Part shown: positions 1 through 6,869 of the stretch, piece by piece
Layout: each line of letters opens with the position of its first letter
How positions within the stretch are numbered: the first letter of the stretch is position 1
IMG/VR virus record: IMGVR_UViG_3300025141_000197
Location: 1-44,442 of that record
DNA length: 44,442 bases
DNA from: a virus
Strand: one strand, 5' to 3'
Translations under genes and position numbers: made by a program
The notes under the pieces: generated by a model
What the model saw: the letters and a program-made list of their open reading frames with translations, nothing else
Database searches by the model: none
What the model was told of the DNA's origin: nothing

Positions 1-1
1 A

Positions 2-298
2 TTCACAGACGCAATCGCCTATAATTGGCCAAACTACATCATCAGCCCAGGCACGTGGGCTAGCTCGCGCGAGGAACACGGCGAGGATTACGAAGATGAA
101 GGATCATTCTCTTGGCAGGAGTGCGATAGCTGCGGCACCACACTAGGCGGGGACCGCCATGAGGCTACCGCTATCCATCATGACGCATTCGGGCCTACCG
201 CCAAGCGCCCGAATGATTTGCATGAAATATCCATATGTACCGATTGCATCATGTTCCACGCTAATGGCGACGAACCAGAAGATGGGGAGTGGGCTTAA
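2..298 (+). CDS. Partial small phage protein with zinc-ribbon-like cysteines (5' end missing)
   Basis: An open frame enters from the left edge and runs 98 codons to TAA; no start codon is visible, so the gene is cut by the window boundary. The product has a CDSCG motif and a second CTDC motif about 45 residues later, an arrangement that would fit one zinc ion as a treble-clef or ribbon fold. It ends with an acidic tail. I do not recognise a named family; zinc binding is inferred only from the cysteine spacing. It is followed after 2 nt by a copy of the dispersed palindrome and then the iteron region, so it may be the last gene of a rightward unit. Confidence 0.7.
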   Translation, partial: FTDAIAYNWPNYIISPGTWASSREEHGEDYEDEGSFSWQECDSCGTTLGGDRHEATAIHHDAFGPTAKRPNDLHEISICTDCIMFHANGDEPEDGEWA

Positions 299-300
299 CT

Positions 301-318
301 TGGGATAATGTGATCCCA
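301..318. repeat. Dispersed palindrome, copy 1
   Basis: TGGGATAATGTGATCCCA. The right half is consensus and the left half differs at two bases. It begins 2 nt after the stop codon of the partial gene. Confidence 0.75.
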
Positions 319-426
319 TCCCCCCAGGCCACCCCTCCGAATACACGGCCATTGCCAGCTATCCAAATCTAATCGCCAGCTAATCATCAGCTAAGATAAA
401 ACCATGCAAAAACAAACCAAGGCAGT

Positions 427-473
427 TTTGGTATTGGGGGGGTCTTATAGACCCCTCCCCTACTATACCAAAA
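427..473. repeat. Imperfect hairpin in the control region
   Basis: Outer arms TTTTGGTAT and ATACCAAAA enclose an inner stem GGGGTCT / AGACCCC with a 3-nt loop. No T-run follows on either strand, so it is not an ordinary intrinsic terminator; cruciform extrusion or a regulatory RNA structure near the iterons is possible. Confidence 0.55.
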
Positions 474-493
474 TACCTCTGCACTCCCTATCC

Positions 494-682
494 ATACCAA
501 CTTTGTACCAACTTCGTACCAACTTTGCAATAAATGGCGGAATACTGCGGTTTTTGGCGTACCAACTTTGTACCAACTTCGTACCAACTTTCCTGGTATC
601 ACGTGGTCCCAAAACCCTTAATTTGGCCAAGTTGGTACAAAGTTGGTACAAAGTTGGTACAAAGTTGGTACAAAGTTGGTAC
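494..682. repeat. Array of eleven 11-bp iterons, six forward and five inverted
   Basis: Forward units GTACCAACTT(T/C) occupy 494-526 (three, the first starting with A) and 559-591 (three). Inverted units AAAGTTGGTAC occupy 628-682 (five, the first with C at its first base). Units abut exactly within each block, so the period is 11 bp, close to one helical turn. Palindrome copy 2 lies between the forward and inverted blocks. The array resembles an initiator or regulator binding array; the protein is unknown. Confidence 0.85.
594..611. repeat. Dispersed palindrome, copy 2
   Basis: TGGTATCACGTGGTCCCA. The left half is the T-type; the right half has one change. It sits 2 nt after the second forward iteron block. 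Confidence 0.75.
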
Positions 683-712
683 GCAAATCGGGCACCCTGC
701 AATATTGTGAAA

Positions 713-730
713 TGGGAACACGTGATCCCA
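713..730. repeat. Dispersed palindrome, copy 3
   Basis: TGGGAACACGTGATCCCA, one mismatch to the G-type consensus. It ends 15 nt before the ATG at 746, directly upstream of a GGAGG ribosome binding site. Confidence 0.85.
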
Positions 731-745
731 AAATGGAGGTAAATC

Positions 746-1120
746 ATGTTTATAATTAGGCTCAATACTACCCGCGAATACCTACATAGGAAGGGGGGTA
801 GGAACACTTATACCGCTTTACCTAAGGATGCTTCGATATTCAATACCTGGGCTGGGGCAGTCGAAACTGCTAAGCTATTGGGGGATGATCATACCGTAGT
901 CGAAATCGACGAAAGGTATGAAGCGGTATATCTAGCGGCGGGGAGGAATGTTTGCGACTGCGACAGCGGCGAGGATAGTTGGTGGGAAAATGATGCGCGT
1001 GGCATACCCTTGTGCAAAGTCTGTGATAGCTGTCGCGAGACTAAGCTAAAGGGGTATAGGATCGATGTTTTGATGGACCCGTTTTATTGGGCTGATGAAC
1101 CGATAGAGGAGATTGAATAA
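746..1120 (+). CDS. Hypothetical protein with C-terminal cysteine cluster
   Basis: This 124-residue protein starts at an ATG preceded by TGGAGG at good spacing. The first 90 residues have no motif I recognise. The region around residues 90-115 contains C-D-C, then L-C-K-V-C-D-S-C, a cluster of five cysteines that could bind zinc. Its TAA overlaps the next gene's ATG by one base, which suggests translational coupling. It is the first complete gene after the iteron region and sits just downstream of palindrome copy 3, so it is likely expressed early. The function is unknown. Confidence 0.8.
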   Translation: MFIIRLNTTREYLHRKGGRNTYTALPKDASIFNTWAGAVETAKLLGDDHTVVEIDERYEAVYLAAGRNVCDCDSGEDSWWENDARGIPLCKVCDSCRETKLKGYRIDVLMDPFYWADEPIEEIE

Positions 1121-1398
1121 TGAGTGGCCAGAAATACAGAGCCGACATTAAGGATTTGCAGCCTGATGGTGCCACCCTGTGGTTCGCTAGGTGGATGGGG
1201 GGACCTACCCTCTCTAAGATCAACAATTGCTGCCTTAATATGGCTGGGGCGATGCGGCGGACGGTCTATATCACTGGCGAGGCGGATACTTTCTTTTCCA
1301 TACCGGCAGTGTGTACCATCGCTGGCTGTCGAGTGAAGGGGTATGTAACCAGTGACGATGAGGGCTTTCTTTATTTCCAGCATGGTTACTATGCTTGA
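1120..1398 (+). CDS. Small hypothetical phage protein
   Basis: A 92-residue protein whose ATG overlaps the preceding stop codon (TAATG). The C-terminal half, from the MRRTVYITGEAD stretch at about residue 45, is dense in aromatic residues and contains two cysteines (CTIAGC). It has the look of a compact beta-rich phage accessory protein; I have the impression that this stretch is shared among phages of proteobacteria but cannot verify it. An internal ATG at 1252 could give a 48-residue product, but its ribosome binding site is poor. Palindrome copy 4 follows the stop codon. Confidence 0.75.
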   Translation: MSGQKYRADIKDLQPDGATLWFARWMGGPTLSKINNCCLNMAGAMRRTVYITGEADTFFSIPAVCTIAGCRVKGYVTSDDEGFLYFQHGYYA

Positions 1399-1401
1399 AC
1401 C

Positions 1402-1419
1402 TGGGATTACGTGATCCCA
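1402..1419. repeat. Dispersed palindrome, copy 4
   Basis: TGGGATTACGTGATCCCA, one mismatch in the left half; it is extended by C/G on each side. It lies 3 nt after a stop codon and 52 nt before the ATG at 1472. Confidence 0.85.
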
Positions 1420-1471
1420 GGTGCTGAACCACCAGTATGGCGGCGAAACCCAAGGGTGAAGGAGTTATCAT

Positions 1472-2053
1472 ATGAATACCGATCAGAAGGAAGCGGTCAG
1501 GGCCAGGGCTCGTAGTGCGATCCTGGATTTGTACCACAATGCGACGGTGAACCATCCCTACACTGAGGATGAGAGCTATTGGGATTGGTTCCAGGATACC
1601 GCCTCGTTCGAGATTGAGTATATCCAGGAGGGAGGTGCCTATGGCTCTCTAGTCAGGCACCTCCATAACGTGGGCAAGGAATGCGACCGCGAGGGTAGGT
1701 CGTTGGCCTACAAAAGTATGGCTAGGCGGCGGGAGAAGCGCAAGATACTGATAGAGCGCTCACGGTGGAGCGCCTGGGATTATACCTCTGACTGGTACGG
1801 CAAGATCTACCAGTATGGGCGAGGGGGGAGAACCTTGGCACCTTCTGATTTGATCGGGACGGGGGGAGGGGGCACCTATGCTGTGCGCGAGGACTATGCT
1901 GATGATTTGAGCATGGAGGATTGTGTCGAGCTGATCAAGGTAATCGAAAGCTTCAATTGGTTTGTAGGGTGCTGGTGCAAGGACGTACCCGACCTATGGG
2001 CCGATGAGGTTCAACAACGCGAGGAAATGGACGCTGAAGCTGGCGTCGGTTAG
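1472..2053 (+). CDS. Hypothetical protein, 193 residues
   Basis: The ATG follows AAGGAG at 8-9 nt. The protein is hydrophilic, rich in Trp, Tyr, Arg and Asp, with a basic patch MARRREKRK near the middle and an acidic C-terminus. There is no signal peptide, membrane segment or recognisable catalytic motif. A 12-codon frame (1437-1475) just upstream ends at a TGA overlapping this start, but it has no ribosome binding site of its own. The gene sits between palindrome copies 4 and 5. Function unknown. Confidence 0.75.
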   Translation: MNTDQKEAVRARARSAILDLYHNATVNHPYTEDESYWDWFQDTASFEIEYIQEGGAYGSLVRHLHNVGKECDREGRSLAYKSMARRREKRKILIERSRWSAWDYTSDWYGKIYQYGRGGRTLAPSDLIGTGGGGTYAVREDYADDLSMEDCVELIKVIESFNWFVGCWCKDVPDLWADEVQQREEMDAEAGVG

Positions 2054-2058
2054 TTTTT

Positions 2059-2076
2059 TGGTATCACGTAATCCCA
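2059..2076. repeat. Dispersed palindrome, copy 5
   Basis: TGGTATCACGTAATCCCA, mixed T-type and G-type halves with one change in the right half. It ends 19 nt before the ATG at 2096. Confidence 0.85.
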
Positions 2077-2095
2077 TTTTTCCTAGGAGAACGAA

Positions 2096-2227
2096 ATGGC
2101 TATCCATGTTACAGATATACTTTCCATCGACGACCTACCCGACCAGTGCATCGAAGAATGCTCCAGACCTGGGCGAGCGGCGGACGGGCCTGTGGATTAT
2201 TGGCGCCGGCGGTGGCCGCGCCGATGA
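2096..2227 (+). CDS. Small hypothetical protein, 43 residues
   Basis: A short frame begins at ATG 2096 behind CTAGGAGA and ends at TGA 2225-2227. The product starts MAIHVTDILSIDDLP, carries two cysteines (Q-C-I-E-E-C) and ends with an arginine- and tryptophan-rich tail (YWRRRWPRR). It resembles small phage proteins of the same size with a D-C-x3-C then YW arrangement, but I cannot name the family. The basic tail would suit nucleic-acid binding. Support comes from the ribosome binding site, the palindrome placed upstream as for its neighbours, and the tight packing. Confidence 0.6.
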   Translation: MAIHVTDILSIDDLPDQCIEECSRPGRAADGPVDYWRRRWPRR

Positions 2228-2265
2228 TGGCGCGGTTAGGTGAAACTTCTTTGGAGGTTTTGGAT

Positions 2266-2853
2266 ATGACAAAGTTTGGATGGAGCTACCCTGCCGGCGC
2301 AGCGGACGATCCCAACGCGCCCTACAATCAGGATGCGGAACCGCCCGACAACAGCATCATTAAGGAGGCGTTTGCCCGCGACTATGGCAGCCCCTTCGAG
2401 TTGTACCGGGCAACCTACAAATACACCGACTGCGGACCCAGTGTCGGGGTGCAGATCGAATATGAGGATGCCGGCGAGGATGGCATGGGGCCTTATGCCG
2501 CGCTGAAAACGAAATGGCTCTATTGCGATGATCTCCGTGAGCTTGGCACCTGGGCAGACATCGACGCGCAAGGCCTGCCAATCCTGGCAATTTCTGTATC
2601 GTCAATTGTGGAAGGCGTGGAGCAATGCGTTGACCCTGTGGTGATAGAGATCGACCGCGAGAACGATACCGGCGAGACACTGGCGGAGCGCTACAGCAAG
2701 GCGGTGAAGGAGGTTGACGAAGCCGCCGACGAAATTTGGAAGCAAACCCACGGCTGCGACGACTGCGGGCCGGAAAACTTCGACGAATACGCCGGTTATA
2801 GGGCAATCAATCCCGACTGCCCAACCTGCGAAGGAAAAGGGGTGGTGATATGA
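2266..2853 (+). CDS. Hypothetical protein with C-terminal CxxC zinc-finger-like motif
   Basis: I chose the ATG at 2266 because TTGGAGG lies 8 nt upstream; the open frame extends to 2146 without a better site. The 195-residue product is acidic. Its last 45 residues carry C-D-D-C-G and C-P-T-C-E-G-K-G, the paired pattern of a DnaJ-type or ribbon zinc site. The first 150 residues look globular with no known motif. The TGA overlaps the next ATG (ATGA). Its base composition is slightly richer in GC than the flanking small genes. Function unknown. Confidence 0.75.
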   Translation: MTKFGWSYPAGAADDPNAPYNQDAEPPDNSIIKEAFARDYGSPFELYRATYKYTDCGPSVGVQIEYEDAGEDGMGPYAALKTKWLYCDDLRELGTWADIDAQGLPILAISVSSIVEGVEQCVDPVVIEIDRENDTGETLAERYSKAVKEVDEAADEIWKQTHGCDDCGPENFDEYAGYRAINPDCPTCEGKGVVI

Positions 2854-3098
2854 GGAACGCACGATTCTGGATAATCTGGCACGAGTCGCCGGTCAAGATC
2901 ACGTTGAAACCAGGGCAGACGCTTTCGGCGGCGACGGGTGGCCCTGATGAAGAGGGTTGGGACAGGGAAGAATTAGCTGATTGGGACGACGATAGATTGG
3001 CCGATACAGTTCTTTGGTTAGCTTGTTGCGATTTCGCGGATTGGGATGGGACTGAGAGTTCACCATCTGGCTCTGATATTTTTACACTCGACAATTAA
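2850..3098 (+). CDS. Small acidic hypothetical protein, 82 residues
   Basis: Its start overlaps the upstream stop as ATGA, implying translational coupling. The product is acidic and Trp-rich, with several D-W-D repeats (ADWDDD, ADWDG), a composition sometimes seen in DNA-mimic or host-takeover proteins, although composition alone is weak evidence. No domain is recognised. Confidence 0.65.
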   Translation: MRNARFWIIWHESPVKITLKPGQTLSAATGGPDEEGWDREELADWDDDRLADTVLWLACCDFADWDGTESSPSGSDIFTLDN

Positions 3099-3108
3099 GG
3101 AGAAAGCT

Positions 3109-3477
3109 ATGACTGAGAAAACAATCCCTAACGTACCCAGCACTGCCTATCGGGTAGGCTCTACTGAGATGATCGTGGCCATGTTTCATATGCCTCGCGT
3201 GTCTATGACTTCACCAGCGTCTATCATCATGAAGTTTACCCCTCAAGAGCTACACCCCTGGAAGGTGTTTTGGTTCAACGCTGAGTTTGGTGGCTACAGT
3301 AGTGGTGGTTATCATAAGAAGTATGAGGAAGCTTTGAAAGACTTCCTTGATCGTGTTCAACGCCACGGCTTCTATACCGGCTTCGAACCACAATGGGTGG
3401 CCTTAGGCGACGGCTCTCTGCCAGCGAAGCAGACTGAGAGTGAAGTCTATCCTCCGCGTGATGGAGAGAAATCATGA
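3109..3477 (+). CDS. Hypothetical protein, 122 residues
   Basis: Start chosen at the ATG 3109, preceded by AAGGAG 5 nt after the previous stop. The sequence is rich in aromatics and Gly/Ser and looks like a small soluble globular protein, with F-G-G-Y-S-S-G-G-Y near the centre. There is no recognised motif. It overlaps the next gene by 4 nt, so the run from 3109 to 4060 is translated as a coupled unit. Confidence 0.7.
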   Translation: MTEKTIPNVPSTAYRVGSTEMIVAMFHMPRVSMTSPASIIMKFTPQELHPWKVFWFNAEFGGYSSGGYHKKYEEALKDFLDRVQRHGFYTGFEPQWVALGDGSLPAKQTESEVYPPRDGEKS

Positions 3478-3740
3478 TGCCTGATCTGACCAAGCCTTGG
3501 TGCTACTATGTTCCCTCTGACCAGAAGTGGGCGGAGCAGGGAGGCTTCATACCCTCTATTGTCGTTGAGGGTGACCAGGGGCACTACCCCATGACTGGGA
3601 ACAAGGATCAGATACCTTGGATGTGGGGTCCAACGCTGGAGGAAGCCTATGCCCAGGCTGCTAGAGCGAACGAGAGGATGGGCAAATCTGAGGACGAGGT
3701 AGACCGTATCGTATCATCATCAATGAGGGTAATAGCATGA
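3474..3740 (+). CDS. Hypothetical protein, 88 residues
   Basis: Starts at ATGATG overlapping the preceding TGA; GGAGAG is in the end of the upstream gene. The product is Trp- and Tyr-rich at the N-terminus, with a predicted helix at residues 55-80. It overlaps the next ATG by 4 nt. No family recognised. Confidence 0.7.
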   Translation: MMPDLTKPWCYYVPSDQKWAEQGGFIPSIVVEGDQGHYPMTGNKDQIPWMWGPTLEEAYAQAARANERMGKSEDEVDRIVSSSMRVIA

Positions 3741-4060
3741 CCTATGAAGTAATCGGCACCAGGAACTTCCTTCCCTTGCGAGGGGATGGTCCCAAATTTT
3801 ATAGCGTCGGCGTGGGCGGCGAGTATGACCAGCCTGGGGGCGGCGACGTTGGGGTGTATTGCTCTGACGAGGAGACTGCCCAGATAGTGGCCAGTGCCTT
3901 GAACCTGTACCAGGAGATGAAAGCTTTGCGTGGAGCCAGCAACGAACACGCTTGGATCTTCCCCACCAGTGTGGCTCTCCTCAAGCTCTGCGAGGTTATG
4001 GATGGGGTGCTAGAGCCCACCCCCATCGACCACCCTCCCCTGATCGCCAACGACCCCTAG
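3737..4060 (+). CDS. Hypothetical protein, 107 residues
   Basis: Starts in an ATGA overlap with the previous gene. The N-terminal half is Gly-rich and beta-like. A helix E-E-T-A-Q-I-V-A-S-A-L-N-L-Y follows, a pattern common in small phage proteins that begin with a short beta sheet. No catalytic motif is seen. It is the last gene of the coupled small-gene run; a possible promoter follows at 4093-4122. Confidence 0.7.
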   Translation: MTYEVIGTRNFLPLRGDGPKFYSVGVGGEYDQPGGGDVGVYCSDEETAQIVASALNLYQEMKALRGASNEHAWIFPTSVALLKLCEVMDGVLEPTPIDHPPLIANDP

Positions 4061-4092
4061 AAAACCTGAAAATAGAGTACCCCAGGAGCCCC

Positions 4093-4122
4093 TGGACATA
4101 GCCCTAAGGGTTGTGTTACTAT
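4093..4122 (+). promoter_or_regulatory. Candidate sigma70-like promoter for the secreted-protein gene
   Basis: TGGACA (4093-4098) and TACTAT (4117-4122) are separated by 18 nt in the 94-nt gap before the ATG at 4155. This is the only sizeable gap in this part of the cluster. Read by eye, not scored. Confidence 0.35.
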
Positions 4123-4154
4123 TCTGGTCCTCTGTCTCTTGCGGGAGTGCGGGT

Positions 4155-4466
4155 ATGTCCAGCCGCTTCTTGGAAAAGGCTTTCTTGGGTTTGTTCATGC
4201 TGGTGTGGGTGCTGGCCACGGCTGAGTATGCTCACGGCCAGACTGTCTGCGGGGACCGGCTAACCTTCTTGGCTAACCTCAAGCAGAAGTACCAGGAGGT
4301 TACCGCCCACATGGGTTTGGTTGCGACGGGCGCGGTAGTCGAGATTGTGGTATCCCCCAAGGGCACCTGGACGATGGTCGTAACCAACCCTCAGGGTGTT
4401 GCGTGTATCGTAGCGACAGGGACGGCTTGGGAAGCCTTCATGGGCGAGGGTGAGGATCAGATTTAG
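4155..4466 (+). CDS. Secreted or periplasmic hypothetical protein
   Basis: The start at ATG 4155 gives 103 residues with a classic signal peptide: basic start (SSRFLEK), hydrophobic core (AFLGLFMLVWVLATA) and a likely signal peptidase I site near A-H-G/Q at about residue 29. The mature part, about 75 residues, has two cysteines (VCGDR and VACIV) and a segment P-K-G-T-W-T-M-V-V-T that resembles small exported proteins of alphaproteobacteria, but I cannot name the family. An exported protein outside the lysis cassette is unusual in a lytic phage and could act in the envelope, for example in superinfection exclusion; that role is inference. Confidence 0.7.
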   Translation: MSSRFLEKAFLGLFMLVWVLATAEYAHGQTVCGDRLTFLANLKQKYQEVTAHMGLVATGAVVEIVVSPKGTWTMVVTNPQGVACIVATGTAWEAFMGEGEDQI

Positions 4467-4474
4467 ATTTTTTT

Positions 4475-4492
4475 TGGTATCACGTGATACCA
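4475..4492. repeat. Dispersed palindrome, copy 6 (perfect T-type)
   Basis: TGGTATCACGTGATACCA, a perfect 18-bp palindrome with T at position 4 and A at position 15. It ends 14 nt before the ATG at 4507 and is followed by GGAGG. Confidence 0.9.
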
Positions 4493-4506
4493 TTTCGGAG
4501 GGAACT

Positions 4507-4686
4507 ATGGAAATTTACTACTACGAAGTTTCAGGACCTATCACAACCCCGATAGATGGTCTATCTACATACGGCACTATCGACAAGGGCTTCATTACTG
4601 CCATTGATTTTGATGAGGCTTATGACGCTGTTAGGAGAATTTTTTCTGCTGATGCGTCCGCCATAGAATTGAAACGCGCTAACTAG
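4507..4686 (+). CDS. Small hypothetical protein, 59 residues
   Basis: ATG 4507 has GGAGG 8 nt upstream; the longer upstream frame reads through the palindrome and is not credible. The product begins MEIYYYEVSG and has a C-terminal helical half (FDEAYDAVRRIF), the look of a small alpha/beta protein. No family recognised. It ends 9 nt before the primase-helicase gene and is likely co-transcribed with it. Confidence 0.65.
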   Translation: MEIYYYEVSGPITTPIDGLSTYGTIDKGFITAIDFDEAYDAVRRIFSADASAIELKRAN

Positions 4687-4695
4687 GCTCGCAAC

Positions 4696-6666
4696 ATGAG
4701 CGAGCTACTAGAGGCGGCGCTTAGTTATGCTGAGCGAGGGTGGCCGGTCTTTCCGTGCCGCGCTGACAAGACACCTTACACTAGGCATGGTGTTCTCGAC
4801 GCCACGACTGACCCTGATAAGATCAGGGCTATGTGGGAGGAGCATCCTGGTGCTAACATAGGGATGAATTGCGGCGAGGCCGGCTTCGTTACCCTCGACT
4901 ATGATCCTGGCCACGACAGGGATGAGGTAGCGAAAGCGCTGGGCGGCGAGATACCTCCCACCAGACTTATAGCCAGAACACCCAGAGGAGGGACGCATGA
5001 ACACTACCAACTCGCCAGTGACGATGATCCAGTTGCATCGTCGGTTGAGCCGTTTGCAAAACACGTTGATATACGCTCGTTCAATGGTTACGTCCTTCTC
5101 CCTCCATCCAGAACTAAAGATGGAGTGTACGAATGGATCAAAGAAGGAAAGCCTGGAAGTCGAACTAAGGCTCTCCTTGAGGCTTGTCGGCCCGCGCGAT
5201 CTAAACACGCTGACAGAGATGCTTGGATTATTGAACAAGACCTCCCCGAAAATATCGAAGGTGCCATTGTATGGCTCCATGACGAAGCCCGACTAGCGAT
5301 TGAGAATTCGGGCGGCGACCTCACGACCTATGCCACGGCGGCGATGATGAAGTCGTATGGGCTTAGCGAGGAGACGGCAGCGGAGGTGATGTGGGAGCAT
5401 TGGAACAAGCGGTGCCTCCCCCCATGGGAATGGGATGATATCGTTACCAAGGTATCCCGCGCATACCAGTACAATACCTCCCCACCAGGGAACTGTACCA
5501 AAGCCTATCAGGTGGCCCATGTGGTGCTCCAGTTCAAGCCAATCGTGGAGCCAGCAGGGGAGGGACGCACCCTCAAGACAGGACGCTTCCGCATCGTTGA
5601 CTGGGAGGGGATGCAATCTATCCAGAAGCCAACGTGGCTGCTTCCAGATTTTTTGACGGACGGTGGGTATGGATTATTGATAGGACCCCGGTCGAGCTTG
5701 AAAACATTTATCGCATTGGACGCTGCTTTAACGGTGGCCACTGGGGGTGTGCCGCCATGGGAGGATAGGTCGGGTTGGAGGGGGGCGTGGGATTGCCCCG
5801 ACGACCCTGGCCCTGTCCTCTACGCGGTGGGGGAGGGACGATCAGGACTTCGTTTGCGCGCTAACGGCTGGACTAGGGTGCATCACGAAGGTCGTCCCTC
5901 CCCCAAGATGTATTTGGCCGACCCAGTACCAAGGGTATCGGAGGGTTTAGAAGCACTAGACGGCTTCATAGAAGGTGCGCTAGAATTTGAACCTCACGGT
6001 TACCGCATGGTGGTGATCGATACAGTAGGGCGGTCAATGCAAGGATTAAACGAGAATGCCCAAGAACACGCATCATCATTTACTGCCATGGTTGAACATC
6101 TACAACGAAATCTTTGTGACACAGTTCTTGCCGTCCACCACACAGGCCACGACGCCAAAGACAGAGGCAGGGGATCAAGCGTCTTCGAAGCCGACGCAGA
6201 TACCATCGTCGTCGTCTCCCGCAAGGACCAAGACAAATACTCGCGAATGAAGATGACCAAGCAGAAGGATGCTCCTGAGTGGGAGCGTCCTCGCTGGGTG
6301 GAGGGTATGAAGGTCAAGATGGGCGACGAGGGGGAGACGACCTTGGCCATCGTCAGGGCTGAGGAGCAGGAGGGGGAGAAGCAGGAAGCGAGGAAGGAGA
6401 AGAGTGAAGGCACAAAGCTGTGGGTAATAGATAAATTCGCTATGAAAGTTCTGAAGAAGTACCCACACGAAGAGATGACAGACACGAACTTCTCTAAGAA
6501 GATAGGTGCTTTTGAGGACAAGGATGGTTCTGGGGTAGGACTAGAAGCGGGGACTATCCGGCAGCGCTATCTTGATAAACTGCGTATGCCTTCAAATAAC
6601 TGTGAGGTTAGGCAACACTATGACGCAGGAAAAAGTCGTTGGCGGTACTCACCACCGACTGAGTGA
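4696..6666 (+). CDS. Bifunctional primase-polymerase / replicative helicase
   Basis: This 656-residue protein fuses an archaeo-eukaryotic-type primase-polymerase domain (residues about 1-160; GWPVFPC start, VTLDYDPG with acidic residues, and an RSFNGYVLLPPS stretch) to a RecA/AAA_25-type ATPase (about 310-520). The Walker A is GPRSSLKT near residue 329, with Leu where Gly usually precedes Lys; this S-L-K variant occurs in the RepA-like family. Walker B is VVIDT near 438 and a VHHTGHD stretch follows. It should prime and unwind DNA at the replication fork. The remaining C-terminal region is charged and helical. It is the first replication gene and pairs with the polymerase at 13701. Confidence 0.9.
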   Translation: MSELLEAALSYAERGWPVFPCRADKTPYTRHGVLDATTDPDKIRAMWEEHPGANIGMNCGEAGFVTLDYDPGHDRDEVAKALGGEIPPTRLIARTPRGGTHEHYQLASDDDPVASSVEPFAKHVDIRSFNGYVLLPPSRTKDGVYEWIKEGKPGSRTKALLEACRPARSKHADRDAWIIEQDLPENIEGAIVWLHDEARLAIENSGGDLTTYATAAMMKSYGLSEETAAEVMWEHWNKRCLPPWEWDDIVTKVSRAYQYNTSPPGNCTKAYQVAHVVLQFKPIVEPAGEGRTLKTGRFRIVDWEGMQSIQKPTWLLPDFLTDGGYGLLIGPRSSLKTFIALDAALTVATGGVPPWEDRSGWRGAWDCPDDPGPVLYAVGEGRSGLRLRANGWTRVHHEGRPSPKMYLADPVPRVSEGLEALDGFIEGALEFEPHGYRMVVIDTVGRSMQGLNENAQEHASSFTAMVEHLQRNLCDTVLAVHHTGHDAKDRGRGSSVFEADADTIVVVSRKDQDKYSRMKMTKQKDAPEWERPRWVEGMKVKMGDEGETTLAIVRAEEQEGEKQEARKEKSEGTKLWVIDKFAMKVLKKYPHEEMTDTNFSKKIGAFEDKDGSGVGLEAGTIRQRYLDKLRMPSNNCEVRQHYDAGKSRWRYSPPTE

Positions 6667-6668
6667 TT

Positions 6669-6686
6669 TGGGATCACGTGATACCA
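6669..6686. repeat. Dispersed palindrome, copy 7
   Basis: TGGGATCACGTGATACCA, a G-type left half with a T-type right half. It lies 2 nt after the helicase stop and ends 16 nt before the ATG at 6703. Confidence 0.9.
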
Positions 6687-6702
6687 CTAGACAAGGAGGG
6701 AT

Positions 6703-6849
6703 ATGCTAGAGTACACTGAGGAAGCTAAAGAGCGATACCGGAGGGTAACACATATCATAGGAGAGATAGTCGTCTGGGGCCACATAGTGGTCTGGGCGGG
6801 AGGTTTCTGTCTCTACCTCTACGGACTGTACCTCTGGATTTTCAATTGA
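6703..6849 (+). CDS. Small membrane protein, 48 residues
   Basis: ATG 6703 follows AAGGAGGG and the frame ends at TGA 6847-6849. The N-terminal 20 residues are charged and helical (MLEYTEEAKERYRR). Residues about 18-48 are hydrophobic and aromatic (IVVWGHIVVWAGGFCLYLY), enough for one transmembrane segment, with a tryptophan- and tyrosine-rich end typical of a membrane interface. It is encoded between the helicase and a basic protein and is preceded by a palindrome copy. Function unknown; host membrane targeting is inference. Confidence 0.65.
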   Translation: MLEYTEEAKERYRRVTHIIGEIVVWGHIVVWAGGFCLYLYGLYLWIFN

Positions 6850-6869
6850 AACCCTGAGGAGGGAAAACG

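Larger units (their letters stand above)
299..745. other. Non-coding control region, candidate replication origin or regulatory locus
   Basis: This 447-nt gap contains no convincing gene; the one long rightward frame is built almost wholly from the repeats. It holds three copies of the dispersed palindrome, a hairpin at 427-473, and eleven 11-bp iterons at 494-682 in two forward blocks and one inverted block. Iterons at one helical turn per unit are typical of protein-binding arrays at replication origins or at strongly regulated promoters. Which of these it is cannot be decided by reading. Confidence 0.6.

Noticed and set aside
45-62. AGCCCAGGCACGTGGGCT, a palindrome-like sequence with CACGTG
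   Set aside because: It shares only the central CACGTG and lacks the GATC half sites.
494-682. CRISPR array
   Set aside because: The units are 11 bp, abut directly and have no unique spacers.
404-742. A 112-codon rightward frame over the iteron region
   Set aside because: It is made of repeat-encoded residues, has no good ribosome binding site and runs through two palindromes; treated as non-coding.
1437-1475. A 12-residue leader frame before the gene at 1472
   Set aside because: It overlaps the start as ATGA, but has no ribosome binding site and is within chance expectation.
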